Shown piece by piece: positions 33,780 through 41,271 of a stretch of 64,000 bases of DNA. Source of the DNA: Streptacidiphilus neutrinimicus (GTDB lineage Bacteria; Actinomycetota; Actinomycetes; Streptomycetales; Streptomycetaceae); the NCBI RefSeq assembly GCF_000787815.1, contig NZ_BBPO01000004.1, forward strand, positions 54,574 through 118,573, in the 5' to 3' direction. The notes under the pieces were generated by a model that saw only the letters and a program-made list of their open reading frames with translations, ran no database searches and was not told where the DNA came from. The position numbers and the translations under genes were made by a program. How positions within the stretch are numbered: position 1 is the first letter of the stretch; each line of letters begins with the position of its first letter.

Positions 33780-33988
33780 CCACCGGACCTGCGGCACCGC
33801 CCGCGCTGTACGACAACCGGAACGTCGCCCTGGTCGACCTGCTCGACCGGCTGCTCGCCGGAGGCGTGGTGATCGCGGGTGAGATCACGCTCGGCATCGC
33901 CGACGTCGACCTGGTCCGGATCAGCCTGCGGGCGCTTGTGGCGACGATCCGCGCCGCCGGAATCGAGGCCTGGGAGGAGGACGGATGA
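33776..33988 (+). CDS. gvpS: Gas vesicle protein GvpS/M-type (GvpA family)
   Basis: A 70-residue GvpA-family protein (NVALVDLLDRLLAGGVVIAG then EITLGIADVDLVRISLRALV), the shortest of three A-type proteins in the operon and close to the minimal GvpA length. Named gvpS by position between gvpL and gvpK as in streptomycete clusters. Confidence 0.86.
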   Translation: MTTGPAAPPALYDNRNVALVDLLDRLLAGGVVIAGEITLGIADVDLVRISLRALVATIRAAGIEAWEEDG

Positions 33989-34290
33989 CCGACGGCCGGC
34001 CGCCGCGGCACCGCGTTCAGACCGACCCGGAGCGGGTGGGGCGCGACCTCGCCGGGCTCGTGCTCACCGTCGTCGAGCTGATCCGCGAACTCATGGAACG
34101 CCAGGCCCTGCGCAGGATCGACGACGGCGGCCTGCGGGACGAGCAGATCGAGGAGATCGGGCTCACCCTGATGGCCCTGAACCAGCGGATGGACGAACTG
34201 TGCGAGCACTTCGGCCTCACCCGCAAGGACCTCGATCTCGACCTCGGCCCTCTCGGCAGGCTCCTCGGCTCGGACCAGCGCGACGGCTGA
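33985..34290 (+). CDS. gvpK: Gas vesicle protein GvpK
   Basis: A 101-residue GvpK-family protein: RVQTDPERVGRDLAGLVLTV, VELIRELMERQALRRIDDGG and GLTLMALNQRMDELCEHFGL. Last gene of the operon; its stop is 7 bp from the convergent hydrolase-like gene, with no separate terminator visible. Confidence 0.9.
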   Translation: MTDGRPPRHRVQTDPERVGRDLAGLVLTVVELIRELMERQALRRIDDGGLRDEQIEEIGLTLMALNQRMDELCEHFGLTRKDLDLDLGPLGRLLGSDQRDG

Positions 34291-34297
34291 ACCGCCG

Positions 34298-34957
34298 TCA
34301 GCGGGCCTTCCCGGCCGCCGTCGCGGTGCTCAGCGCGCGCGGACGGCGCAACGTGCGGGCGACGACGCCGACAGCCCGCTCCCGGGCGTCGGGGTCGGCC
34401 AGCCGCTGGTCGGACGCGGCCACGCACTCGGCGCGGAAGGGCGCCCGCAGCCGGCGCCGGAGCTGTTCCTGCTTGCCGCGCGCCTGGTCGTCGCCGGCGG
34501 CGACCACCAGCAGGACTGGTGCGCGCACCCATTCGACGGGCACGTTCAGATCTCCGCCGCTCCCGAGCAGGACGACCGTCTCCACCTGGTCGGGCCGACT
34601 CGCGGCCGCCGCGAGCACGGCGTCCGTGTCGTCGCCGAAGCCCAGCAGCACGACCGGGAGGTGCGCGGTCCCGGCCCTGTGGCCGAGCCAGTCCACGGCG
34701 GAGACGATCCGGCGCGCCAGCGCCGTGGTCTCGACCGGTTCGAACGGATCGAGCGACGCCTCGGCGCGGGGGAGGAGGTCGAGCAGCAGCGTCCCCAAAC
34801 CGTGCAGATGGAGGGTGCGGGCCACCGCCTCGTCACGGCGGCGCATCCCCGCGCGGCCGACGGCCAGCAGCACCACCCCCGACGGCGACTCGGGCAGCGC
34901 CAGCTCCCCGTGCAAGCGGACTCCTTGGGATCTCACTTGGACGTCTGCGCCGGGCAT
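34298..34957 (-). CDS. Alpha/beta-hydrolase-fold protein lacking the catalytic triad
   Basis: A 219-residue relative of the hydrolase at 37540: both share a beta-strand/GLGTLLLDLL segment, an ALARRIVSAVDWL helix and a VRAPVLLVVA strand. At the nucleophile elbow the paralogue has FGASTGA with Ser116; this one has FGDDTDA, so Asp110 replaces the serine. The oxyanion HGSGSS becomes VGRAGM and the C-terminal ATHLF histidine is gone. It is probably a non-catalytic binding or regulatory protein. ATG 34957 is fixed by aggagga. A sigma-B-type promoter lies at 35032-35056. Confidence 0.75.
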   Translation of the reverse strand: MPGADVQVRSQGVRLHGELALPESPSGVVLLAVGRAGMRRRDEAVARTLHLHGLGTLLLDLLPRAEASLDPFEPVETTALARRIVSAVDWLGHRAGTAHLPVVLLGFGDDTDAVLAAAASRPDQVETVVLLGSGGDLNVPVEWVRAPVLLVVAAGDDQARGKQEQLRRRLRAPFRAECVAASDQRLADPDARERAVGVVARTLRRPRALSTATAAGKAR

Positions 34958-35031
34958 GTTCCTCCTCATCGGCCGGCGGGCCACGAGCGGGCCACGGACG
35001 GGCCACGAGCGGATCCTGACCCGCATCGCGC

Positions 35032-35056
35032 CTACCCGGGGCGCCACCGGTCACAC
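35032..35056 (-). promoter_or_regulatory. Candidate sigma-B-type promoter (GTGT-N15-GGGTAG) for the hydrolase-like gene
   Basis: Minus-strand GTGT (35053-35056), 15-nt spacer, GGGTAG (35032-35037). The last base differs from the Y of GGGTAY. Leader of about 70 nt to ATG 34957. Confidence 0.5.
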
Positions 35057-35201
35057 ACCGTGACGCCTGTGCCGTCGACGTGCCGGGCGTCGATCGACTT
35101 GCCTCGCCTTTTACCCCGGTCGCGGGTTTGCCCACGTAGGGCGGGGCAAGGCGCAGCACTGACCTTGGGTAGCGCAGCAGCGGCGGTATGGAGGTGGCGA
35201 G

Positions 35202-37160
35202 GTGCTGACTTCGGCGGAGACCGGACGAGTGGGACCGGACACGGACCTGGGCGGTGTGTTCGAGCTCGCGCAACAGCTGCGCGTGGACTCCGTCCGCGCC
35301 AGTACCGCCGCCGGCTCGGGCCACCCGACGTCGAGCCTGTCGGCCGCGGACGTGATCGCGGTGCTCGCCGCCCGGCACCTGCGCTACGACTGGCAGGACC
35401 CGGCGAACCCCGACAACGACCACCTGATCTTCTCCAAGGGGCACGCCTCGCCGCTGCTGTACTCGCTGTTCAAGGCGGCCGGGGTGATCGGCGAGCAGGA
35501 GCTGCTGACCACCTACCGCCGCGCCGGGGCGCGACTGCAGGGGCACCCGACCCCCGTACTGCCGTGGGTCGACCTGGCGACCGGCTCGCTCGGGCAGGGA
35601 GTCGCGTACGCGGTCGGCATCGCTCTGGCCGGACGCGAGCTGGAGCACCGCGACTACCGGGTGTGGGCGCTGTGCGGCGACAGCGAGATGGCCGAGGGCT
35701 CGGTGTGGGAGGCGCTGGACCGCGCCGGCCGACGGCGGCTCGGCAACCTGACCGTGATCGTGGACGTCAACCGGCTGGGCCAGTGCGGTCCGACCGAGCT
35801 GGGCTGGGACCTGGACGCCTACGCGCGCCGGGTCGCCGCGTTCGGCTGCCGTCCGCTGACGGTCGAGGGCCACGACCTCGCCGCCGTGGACCGTGCGCTG
35901 ACGCAGGCCACGGAGGGTGACGAGCCCACGGTGGTGCTGGCCCGTACGGTCAAGGGGCGCGGCGTGACGGAGGTGGCCGACGCGGACGGGTGGCACGGCA
36001 AGCCGCTCCCGGACGACCTGGCCGATCGGGCTCTCGTGGAGCTGGGAGGTCTGCGCGCCCTGACGGTCCAGGGCCCGGCCCCCTCGCCCACACGGGGCGC
36101 CGTCGGGTCGCCCCGGCGGGACGGCGGGCGCGCCGCCGTCGACCTGCCCCGCTTCGAGGTGGGGGAGAAGGCGGCCTCGCGCGCCGCGTTCGGCAAGGCG
36201 CTGGTCGCGCTCGGCGTCCGCCCCGACATCGTGGTGCTGGACGCGGAGGTCGGGAACTCCACCCACACCGAGGACTTCGGCGAGGCGTACCCGGAGCGGT
36301 TCTTCCAGAGCTACATCGCCGAGCAGCAGATGATCGCCACCGCCGTGGGCTTCGCGGTGCGCGGCTACCACCCCTTCGCCAGCACCTTCGCGGCCTTCCT
36401 CACCCGCGCTCACGACTTCATCCGGATGGCGGCGATCTCCCAGGTGGCGCTGTCGCTGTGCGGGACCCACGCCGGAGTGGAGATCGGCCCCGACGGACCG
36501 TCGCAGATGGGTCTGGAGGACCTCGCGATGATGCGGTCGGTGCTCGGCTCGACGGTGCTCAGCCCGAGCGACGCCACCTCGGCCGCGGCCCTCACCGCGG
36601 CCATGGCGGACCTGCCCGGCATCTCCTACCTGCGCGCCACTCGCGGCGCCTATCCCGTCCTGTACGAGGCGGGGGAGAAGTTCCCGGTGGGCGGTTCCAA
36701 GACGCTGCGTCACTCGAAGGAGGACCGGATCACCCTGGCGGGCACCGGCGTCACCGTGCACACCTGCCTGGAGGCCGCCGACCGGCTCGCCGCCCACGGC
36801 GTGGCGGCCCGGGTCCTGGACCTCTACTCGGTCAAGCCGCTGGACTGCGACGCGCTCGTGCGCGCCGCCGCGGAGACCGGGGCGATCGTGGTGGCGGAGG
36901 ACCACCATGTCCAGGGTGGTCTGGGAGAGGCGGTCCTGTCCGCCCTCGCGGCCCGCGGGGCGGCCGAGTCCCTCGGCGGCTGGGCCCATCTGGCCGTCCG
37001 CGACCTGCCCGGCTCCGGCACCCCGGAGGAACTGCTCGACAGCGCGGGCCTCTCCGGAACCCGCATCGCCGAGGCGGCCCTGGCCGTGCTCGGCGGCAGG
37101 CACCGCACCTCAGCGCACCAGAACCCGCAAGGGAACCCGCAACGGGAGGAAGCGTCATGA
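35202..37160 (+). CDS. tkt: Transketolase
   Basis: A 652-residue full-length transketolase for the non-oxidative pentose phosphate pathway. N-terminal TPP domain with GSGHPTSSLSAADVIAVLAA, SKGHASPLLYSLF and GDSEMAEGSVWEAL, then the pyrimidine domain (EQQMIATAVGFAVRG, LCGTHAGVEIGPDGPSQMGL), then the C-terminal domain (TVHTCLEAADRLAAHGVAAR). GTG start with ggaggtgg. The stop overlaps the sIHF-like gene by 4 bp. A GTTT at 35126 has only a poor -10 (GGCAAG). It is likely a second, stress-linked copy since housekeeping tkt normally sits with tal. Confidence 0.92.
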   Translation: MLTSAETGRVGPDTDLGGVFELAQQLRVDSVRASTAAGSGHPTSSLSAADVIAVLAARHLRYDWQDPANPDNDHLIFSKGHASPLLYSLFKAAGVIGEQELLTTYRRAGARLQGHPTPVLPWVDLATGSLGQGVAYAVGIALAGRELEHRDYRVWALCGDSEMAEGSVWEALDRAGRRRLGNLTVIVDVNRLGQCGPTELGWDLDAYARRVAAFGCRPLTVEGHDLAAVDRALTQATEGDEPTVVLARTVKGRGVTEVADADGWHGKPLPDDLADRALVELGGLRALTVQGPAPSPTRGAVGSPRRDGGRAAVDLPRFEVGEKAASRAAFGKALVALGVRPDIVVLDAEVGNSTHTEDFGEAYPERFFQSYIAEQQMIATAVGFAVRGYHPFASTFAAFLTRAHDFIRMAAISQVALSLCGTHAGVEIGPDGPSQMGLEDLAMMRSVLGSTVLSPSDATSAAALTAAMADLPGISYLRATRGAYPVLYEAGEKFPVGGSKTLRHSKEDRITLAGTGVTVHTCLEAADRLAAHGVAARVLDLYSVKPLDCDALVRAAAETGAIVVAEDHHVQGGLGEAVLSALAARGAAESLGGWAHLAVRDLPGSGTPEELLDSAGLSGTRIAEAALAVLGGRHRTSAHQNPQGNPQREEAS

Positions 37161-37492
37161 CGACCGCGCCGCGTCCGGACACCACGAACGGCGGGACCAG
37201 CGACGAGCGACGGCAGTGGGAGCGGGATTTGGCCGACGTCAAGCGGCAGGGGCCCACCCGCGTCGCCGAACTCTTCCTCGCCTCCATGCGCGGGGACGGC
37301 CGCGCCGCGGCGCTCCCGATCGGGCCGGTGCTGCGGGCCCTGCCCGGTATCGACTGGCTGACGGCACGGGACATGCTGCTGCGCGCGGGCGTCCGGCACG
37401 AGGACACCGCCATCGGCGCGATCAGCGGTCCCCAGCGGGCAGCTCTGGCGGCCGAGTTGGCCCAGCTCCCGCAGGGCGGCGAGGAACGCTGA
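37157..37492 (+). CDS. sIHF/mIHF-like nucleoid-associated protein
   Basis: A 111-residue protein that looks like actinobacterial integration host factor. It has the order seen in mIHF/sIHF: a basic helical start (RRQWERDLADVKRQGPTRVA), an ALPIGPVLRALPGIDWLTAR segment matching the helix-two-turn-helix region (SALLESLPGVGKVRAKQIM in the known proteins), and IGAISGPQRAALAAELA. The first 16 residues are extra and disordered. The ATG overlaps the transketolase stop (ATGA) with gggagga upstream. A paralogue of the essential chromosomal copy is the likeliest reading; DNA binding is inferred. Confidence 0.65.
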   Translation: MTTAPRPDTTNGGTSDERRQWERDLADVKRQGPTRVAELFLASMRGDGRAAALPIGPVLRALPGIDWLTARDMLLRAGVRHEDTAIGAISGPQRAALAAELAQLPQGGEER

Positions 37493-37519
37493 CGCCGAAC
37501 CGACGCCGAGAGGGCTTGA

Positions 37520-37552
37520 AACCCCGTCAGGACGAGCCGTCAGGGCGGGGTT
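37520..37552. terminator. Imperfect hairpin between convergent genes
   Basis: aaccccg (37520-37526) pairs with cggggtt (37546-37552) with a partly paired 19-nt interior. It reaches into the end of the minus-strand hydrolase gene and may stop transcripts from both sides. Confidence 0.4.
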
Positions 37553-38202
37553 CCCTCGGGGTCGAGGAACCAGTCCCGGGCCGCGGCCGAGACCTGCTCC
37601 AGCGTCCCCGGTTCGGCGAAGAGATGGGTCGCCCCCGGGACCACCACCAGCCGCCACGGAGCAGTCAACCGGTCGGCGGCGGCACGGTTGAGCCGCAGCA
37701 CCTCCTGGTCGAGACCGCCGACGAGCAGCAGCACCGGCGCGCGCACCCGCGCCAGCGCCTCTCCCGCGAGGTCGGGCCGCCCGCCCCGGGAGACGACGGC
37801 GCTCACCCGGGCCGGGCGTTCGGCCGCCGCCCGCAGCGCGGCGGCCGCGCCCGTGCTCGCGCCGAACAGGCCGACCGGCAGCTCGGCTGTCGCGGACTCC
37901 CCGTCCAGCCAGTCGACCGCCGCGACGAGTCGGCGGGCGAGCAGCGGGATGTCGAACCGCAGGCGGCACGTGACGTCGTCGATGCGTTCCTCGGACGCGG
38001 TCAGCAGATCCAGCAGCAGGGTGCCGAGCCCGGCGCGCTGCAGGACGGCCGCGACCGTGCGGTTGCGCGGGCTGAACCGGGAGCTCCCGCTCCCGTGCGC
38101 GAACACCACGACGGACGGCGGCGACGGCGGGAGCGCGAGATCGCCGTGGACGGCCTCCCCGCCGAAGCCGATGACGACGTCCCGGACCGTGACGGCAGGC
38201 AT
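37540..38202 (-). CDS. Alpha/beta hydrolase (dienelactone hydrolase-like)
   Basis: A 220-residue hydrolase with an intact triad: Ser116 in GLFGASTGAA, Asp165 in VGGLDQEV and His193 in GATHLFAEPG, plus the oxyanion motif AHGSGSS. Family members often sit beside or are fused to phosphoribosyltransferases. Substrate unknown. ATG 38202 is supported by gggaggtgggg. It is the active paralogue of the triad-less protein on the other side of the transketolase operon. A weak GTTT-N15-GGGCAG element lies at 38235-38259. Confidence 0.82.
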   Translation of the reverse strand: MPAVTVRDVVIGFGGEAVHGDLALPPSPPSVVVFAHGSGSSRFSPRNRTVAAVLQRAGLGTLLLDLLTASEERIDDVTCRLRFDIPLLARRLVAAVDWLDGESATAELPVGLFGASTGAAAALRAAAERPARVSAVVSRGGRPDLAGEALARVRAPVLLLVGGLDQEVLRLNRAAADRLTAPWRLVVVPGATHLFAEPGTLEQVSAAARDWFLDPEGTPP

Positions 38203-38234
38203 GACCCCACCTCCCTCTTCCGGTCCCAGGCTCC

Positions 38235-38259
38235 CTGCCCGCGCGGCGTCCGCCGAAAC
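38235..38259 (-). promoter_or_regulatory. Weak sigma-B-like promoter (GTTT-N15-GGGCAG)
   Basis: Minus-strand GTTT at 38256-38259 and GGGCAG at 38235-38240 with a 15-nt spacer. Two -10 mismatches, so low certainty; position suits the hydrolase gene at 38202. Confidence 0.25.
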
Positions 38260-38410
38260 ACCCGTCGAAACCCAGGGACGGCCGACGCGGACGCTCCGCC
38301 CCCACGCCTGTCCTGACTCGTTCGGCCCAAGCCCGGTGCGGGTCGGGCTGCGCGGCGCCCGACGGCGAGTAGCGTCGTGAGCGCTCGTCTCCGCTCGAGA
38401 GGAATGGCTC

Positions 38411-38650
38411 ATGTTCGCGCTGCCCGGAACCCGGCAGGTGCTTCGGGCGATCGGCGCACACGCCGTGCGCGGCTTGGCGGCCGTCGAGCCGCGCGGCTGG
38501 AACCGGCAGGCCCAGCGCAACGCCGCCGCAGCCGCCGCTTCGGCCCGCGCGTGGCGGCTGGAGGCCGAAGAGGCGGACTGGTGGACCGTCGTCCACCTCG
38601 CCGCTGCCGCACCCGACCCGGCGGTCCGGGCACGCGTCACCCGCGGCTGA
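38411..38650 (+). CDS. Small Ala/Arg-rich protein of unknown function
   Basis: A 79-residue protein (MFALPGTRQVLRAIGAHAVR ... RGWNRQAQRNAAAAAASARA ... EEADWWTVVHLAAAAPD). No recognised family; helical and basic, with no membrane segment. agaggaa sits 8 nt before the ATG. It stands alone between the divergent hydrolase and the convergent small membrane protein. Confidence 0.5.
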   Translation: MFALPGTRQVLRAIGAHAVRGLAAVEPRGWNRQAQRNAAAAAASARAWRLEAEEADWWTVVHLAAAAPDPAVRARVTRG

Positions 38651-38701
38651 GCGCGGCCGCGTGCGGCTGAGCGCGGCTGAGCGCGACGCTGTCGGCCGGG
38701 C

Positions 38702-38845
38702 TCAGCCCACGGCCACGATCACCGCGACGAGCAGCACGAGGATCATCAGGACGCCGATCCAGAAGGCCCTGACGCTCGCGCCGGGGTGCTCTCCGGGGGC
38801 GCCGCCGTGCGAGCGGTCGCGGGTGGAGGGGTGGGGGTCGGCCAT
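38702..38845 (-). CDS. Small single-span membrane protein (47 aa)
   Basis: Hydrophilic N-terminus MADPHPSTRDRSHGGAPGEH, then one C-terminal membrane segment (AFWIGVLMILVLLVAVIVAV). agagg lies about 10 nt before ATG 38845. The layout recalls short streptomycete tail-anchored proteins of unknown role. It is divergent from the gene at 39025. Confidence 0.6.
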   Translation of the reverse strand: MADPHPSTRDRSHGGAPGEHPGASVRAFWIGVLMILVLLVAVIVAVG

Positions 38846-39024
38846 GCTCGTCAGCCTCTTTCGCGTGCGGTGGACGGTCCTGAAGCGCCACCGCGCGGAT
38901 GCCCGGCCGGCGGTAGGCCAAACGGGCAGGTCGGCAGCGGACTCCGCGCGGCGCTGATATCCGCCGCCATCCCGGGTAGACGCCCTGCGCAACCGCAACG
39001 TCACCGTCAGGGAGGGCTTTCCTC

Positions 39025-39375
39025 ATGGGCAGCACATTCGCGCAGGCCAAGGAGAAGACCACGACCGCGGCCCACACCGTCAGCGACGGCGCGGCCGTGG
39101 TGGCCGACCGCGCCGCCAAGATGGCGCGGGCGGCCGCCGAACGGACCACGACGGTCCTCGACCGGGCTCAGCACCAGGCGGCGTCCACCGCGAAGACCGT
39201 GAAGGGCACCGCGAAGAGCATGAAGGGCACCGCGAAGAGCATGAAGGGCACCGCCCAGGGCGCCAAGGACGCCGGCGCGGGGACGAGCACCCGCACGAAG
39301 ACGCTCGTCGGTCTCGGCGCGGCGGCCGTCGTCGGGGTTCTCACCTGGCTGGGGCTGCGCGGCCGCGTCGACTGA
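39025..39375 (+). CDS. LEA/apolipoprotein-like repeat protein with C-terminal membrane segment
   Basis: A 116-residue protein. Residues 1-85 are Lys/Ala/Thr-rich amphipathic repeats (AQAKEKTTTAAHTVSDGAAV, TVKGTAKSMKGTAKSMKGTA) like LEA or YtxH-type stress proteins; residues 94-112 form one membrane segment (KTLVGLGAAAVVGVLTWLGL). It probably sits as a helical peripheral layer on the inner membrane and protects under desiccation or osmotic stress; inferred. ggaggg 8 nt before ATG. A strong terminator follows. Confidence 0.7.
   Translation: MGSTFAQAKEKTTTAAHTVSDGAAVVADRAAKMARAAAERTTTVLDRAQHQAASTAKTVKGTAKSMKGTAKSMKGTAQGAKDAGAGTSTRTKTLVGLGAAAVVGVLTWLGLRGRVD
39201..39255 (+). repeat. 21-bp direct repeats coding KGTAKSM
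   Basis: gaagggcaccgcgaagagcat occurs exactly at 39201-39221 and 39222-39242, with a partial third copy from 39243 (gaagggcaccgcc). In-frame expansion within the helical repeat protein. Confidence 0.8.
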
Positions 39376-39390
39376 TCGGGCGCGGCCCGG

Positions 39391-39442
39391 GCACACCACA
39401 GGAACGGGCATCGGCCGACGGGTGCCCGTTCCTGTGGTGTGC
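39391..39442. terminator. Perfect 20-bp inverted repeat terminator
   Basis: gcacaccacaggaacgggca at 39391-39410 is matched perfectly by its reverse complement at 39423-39442, with a 12-nt loop. It is among the strongest stems in the window and ends transcription of the LEA-like gene just before the HTH gene. Confidence 0.88.
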
Positions 39443-39516
39443 CGATCGGATCGTGATCGCACGAAAAGCCTTTCGGCTGTCGCGAAGCGTGAATCGACAG
39501 TCCTACGATGGTGCCC

Positions 39517-39897
39517 ATGGACCAGGTGCCGGGTTCGCACGCGACGCACGCGAGGTGGACCTTCCTGACCAATCACGCCAGGGTGCTGGTGCAGATCTCC
39601 CGGGACCCGGGCATGCGGGTGCGGGACATCGCCGCGCAGTGCCTGCTCACCGAGCGCGCCGTGCAGCGGATCATCGCCGATCTGGAAGAGGGCGGCTACC
39701 TCACCCACACGCGGGTCGGCCGCACCAACCACTACCAGATCACCGCGGCCAGCCCGCTGCGCCACCCTGCGGACGCCGGCCCCAACGTCGCCGACCTGCT
39801 GGCGCTGCTGCTCAGCCACCACTCCGGCCCGGCCCCGTCGCCCAACGGTGACGGGGCGCCGCCGACGGCCCCGGGGCCGCCGCACGACGTGGTCTGA
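39517..39897 (+). CDS. Winged-helix transcriptional regulator (ArsR/MarR-like)
   Basis: A 126-residue regulator. HARWTFLTNHARVLVQISRD and GMRVRDIAAQCLLTERAVQR form the HTH, IIADLEEGGYLTHTRVGRTN and HYQITAASPLRHP the wing; a Pro-rich tail follows. The family is common in streptomycetes as a stand-alone regulator. No Shine-Dalgarno is visible; tacgat at 39503-39508 lies about 9 nt before ATG 39517, so a leaderless message is possible. ATG 39508 is the alternative start. Confidence 0.75.
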   Translation: MDQVPGSHATHARWTFLTNHARVLVQISRDPGMRVRDIAAQCLLTERAVQRIIADLEEGGYLTHTRVGRTNHYQITAASPLRHPADAGPNVADLLALLLSHHSGPAPSPNGDGAPPTAPGPPHDVV

Positions 39898-39910
39898 ACG
39901 GGCCGGCGGC

Positions 39911-39935
39911 GTTTACCGGTCCAACATGTGGACAG
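39911..39935 (+). promoter_or_regulatory. Weak sigma-B-like element (GTTT-N15-GGACAG)
   Basis: GTTT at 39911-39914 and GGACAG at 39930-39935 with a 15-nt spacer, 60 bp before the DUF3040 gene. The same GTTTACCG ... GGACAG arrangement occurs at 42907-42931. The -10 fits GGGTAY poorly. Confidence 0.25.
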
Positions 39936-39994
39936 AAGCCGCCTGCCGGGAGAACGGGTGGCCGTCCCCCGGGTGACGGCGGACGGAGGCGGTC

Positions 39995-40324
39995 GTGGCC
40001 GGGCAGACACTGAGCCCACGCGAGCGGAGGATCCTCGCCGCCCTGGAGAGCGACCTGCGGCAGGAGAAGGCGCTCGATCGCGCGCTCCGCACGATGGCCG
40101 CGCCGGACCGCGGGCTGTGGGGCCGCCTGCTGGAACGCTGCGCCCGCGTCCAACTCGACTGGATGGTGCTGCTGGTCGCCTCCGGCCTCGCGCTCGCGAC
40201 CGTCGCCGTGGAGGTCCGTACCACCGCCGTCACCGCCTCGACGGCTGGCTTCTGGGCGGCGGTCGCGTTGCTGGAGGCCGCACGGGTGGCGGGACGCCGT
40301 CGGCGGAACGCCCGAGGTCAGTAG
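39995..40324 (+). CDS. DUF3040-family membrane protein
   Basis: A 109-residue protein with the DUF3040 start LSPRERRILAALESDLRQEK and two hydrophobic segments (WMVLLVASGLALATVAV and AGFWAAVALLEAARV). Actinobacterial family of unknown function, usually with the N-terminal LSERERRxLxxLE motif cytoplasmic. GTG start with ggagg 7 nt upstream. Its last 7 bp overlap the end of the convergent VOC gene. Confidence 0.8.
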   Translation: MAGQTLSPRERRILAALESDLRQEKALDRALRTMAAPDRGLWGRLLERCARVQLDWMVLLVASGLALATVAVEVRTTAVTASTAGFWAAVALLEAARVAGRRRRNARGQ

Positions 40325-40722
40325 GACTGGAACTCCAGCAGGTGGCCCTCGGGGTCGCGGACGTGGGCGGTGCGGCAGGTGGGACCCCAGGCCGGACGGT
40401 CGGCGGGCCCGGCCACGTGCCGTGCGCCTCGGTCGAGGCAGAACGCGTGCGCCACCGCCACGTCGGGGACGCGGAAGACCAGCATCGACGTGTCCTGCGC
40501 CGGGGACGGTTGGGGCAGCTCGGCGGTGCCCGCGAGCGCCGCCATCGCGGCGCGGTCCAGCAGCGAGATGACGCCCTCGTGGCCGAGGTCCCAGCTGGCG
40601 TAGGGGCCCTCCGCGTCGCCCTTGGTCCGGTGCGCGCCGATGAGCTGCGGCAGGACCGCGGCGTAGAAGCGGAAGCTGTCCGCGAAGTCGGCGACGAGCA
40701 GGCGCGGATAGGCGGCGTCCAT
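40318..40722 (-). CDS. VOC (glyoxalase-like) protein
   Basis: A 134-residue VOC-fold protein: YPRLLVADFADSFRFYAAVL, SMLVFRVPDVAVAHAFCLDR and RTAHVRDPEGHLLEFQSY. It is divergent from a MarR regulator with a palindromic site between, the common layout for a MarR-controlled detoxification gene. ATG 40722 with gggggac upstream. Substrate unknown. Confidence 0.82.
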   Translation of the reverse strand: MDAAYPRLLVADFADSFRFYAAVLPQLIGAHRTKGDAEGPYASWDLGHEGVISLLDRAAMAALAGTAELPQPSPAQDTSMLVFRVPDVAVAHAFCLDRGARHVAGPADRPAWGPTCRTAHVRDPEGHLLEFQSY

Positions 40723-40747
40723 GGGTCCCCCGAACAGTAGGAACAGG

Positions 40748-40758
40748 CCAACGATTGG
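40748..40758. promoter_or_regulatory. Candidate MarR operator ccaa-cga-ttgg
   Basis: Perfect palindrome ccaa(cga)ttgg in the 56-bp intergenic region between the divergent VOC and MarR genes. It is nested within a wider inverted repeat agtagg (40736-40741) / cctact (40765-40770). tactat at 40767-40772 is a possible -10 for a leaderless marR message. Confidence 0.5.
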
Positions 40759-40778
40759 TGCGCGCCTACTATAGGCCG

Positions 40779-41225
40779 GTGACCACCACACCGCCGACCC
40801 TCACCGGGCTCACCACCTACCTGCTGTCCAAGGTCGGCCGCGATGCCCGCGGGCAGCTCGCGGAGCGCCTCGCGAGCCGGGGGCTGCGCCTGTGGCACAT
40901 GGCGACCCTGGCCGCCCTGGCCGACTTCGGCCCCCACGCCCAAAGAGAGTTGGCCGAACGGCTGGACGTGCATCCCAGCGACATGGCCAAGCTCCTGGAC
41001 GAGCTCGCCGCCCTCGGCCACGTCGCGCGCGACCGCGACGCCGCCGACCGCCGCCGGGTGCGGGTCACCCTCACTGACGCCGGCCGAACCGAGCTCGCCG
41101 CGCTGGACGCCGAGGCGCGGGAAGTGCAGGACGCCGTCCTCGCCCCCTTGGCGCCGAACGAGCGCGCGGTGCTCCACGACCTGCTGCTGCGCCTGTACGA
41201 CCGCGACGGCCGCGCCCAGGTGTGA
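40779..41225 (+). CDS. MarR-family transcriptional regulator
   Basis: A 148-residue MarR protein. Winged helix: MATLAALADFGPHAQRELAE, RLDVHPSDMAKLLDELAALG and HVARDRDAADRRRVRVTLTD with the classic D-x-R-D-RR wing. GTG 40779 is chosen since upstream codons overlap the promoter; no Shine-Dalgarno is visible. It probably represses itself and the divergent VOC gene through the site at 40748. Confidence 0.85.
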   Translation: MTTTPPTLTGLTTYLLSKVGRDARGQLAERLASRGLRLWHMATLAALADFGPHAQRELAERLDVHPSDMAKLLDELAALGHVARDRDAADRRRVRVTLTDAGRTELAALDAEAREVQDAVLAPLAPNERAVLHDLLLRLYDRDGRAQV

Positions 41226-41271
41226 CGCCGCGAAGCCGGGGCAGACGCGCCTTTGAGGAGGTTGGACCGAC

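Noticed and set aside
35167..35172. GGGTAG upstream of transketolase as a sigma-B promoter
   Set aside because: No GNNT at 13-16 nt upstream; the nearby GTTT at 35126 pairs only with the poor GGCAAG.
38974..38979. GGGTAG upstream of the LEA-like gene as a sigma-B promoter
   Set aside because: No GNNT at the right distance on the plus strand.
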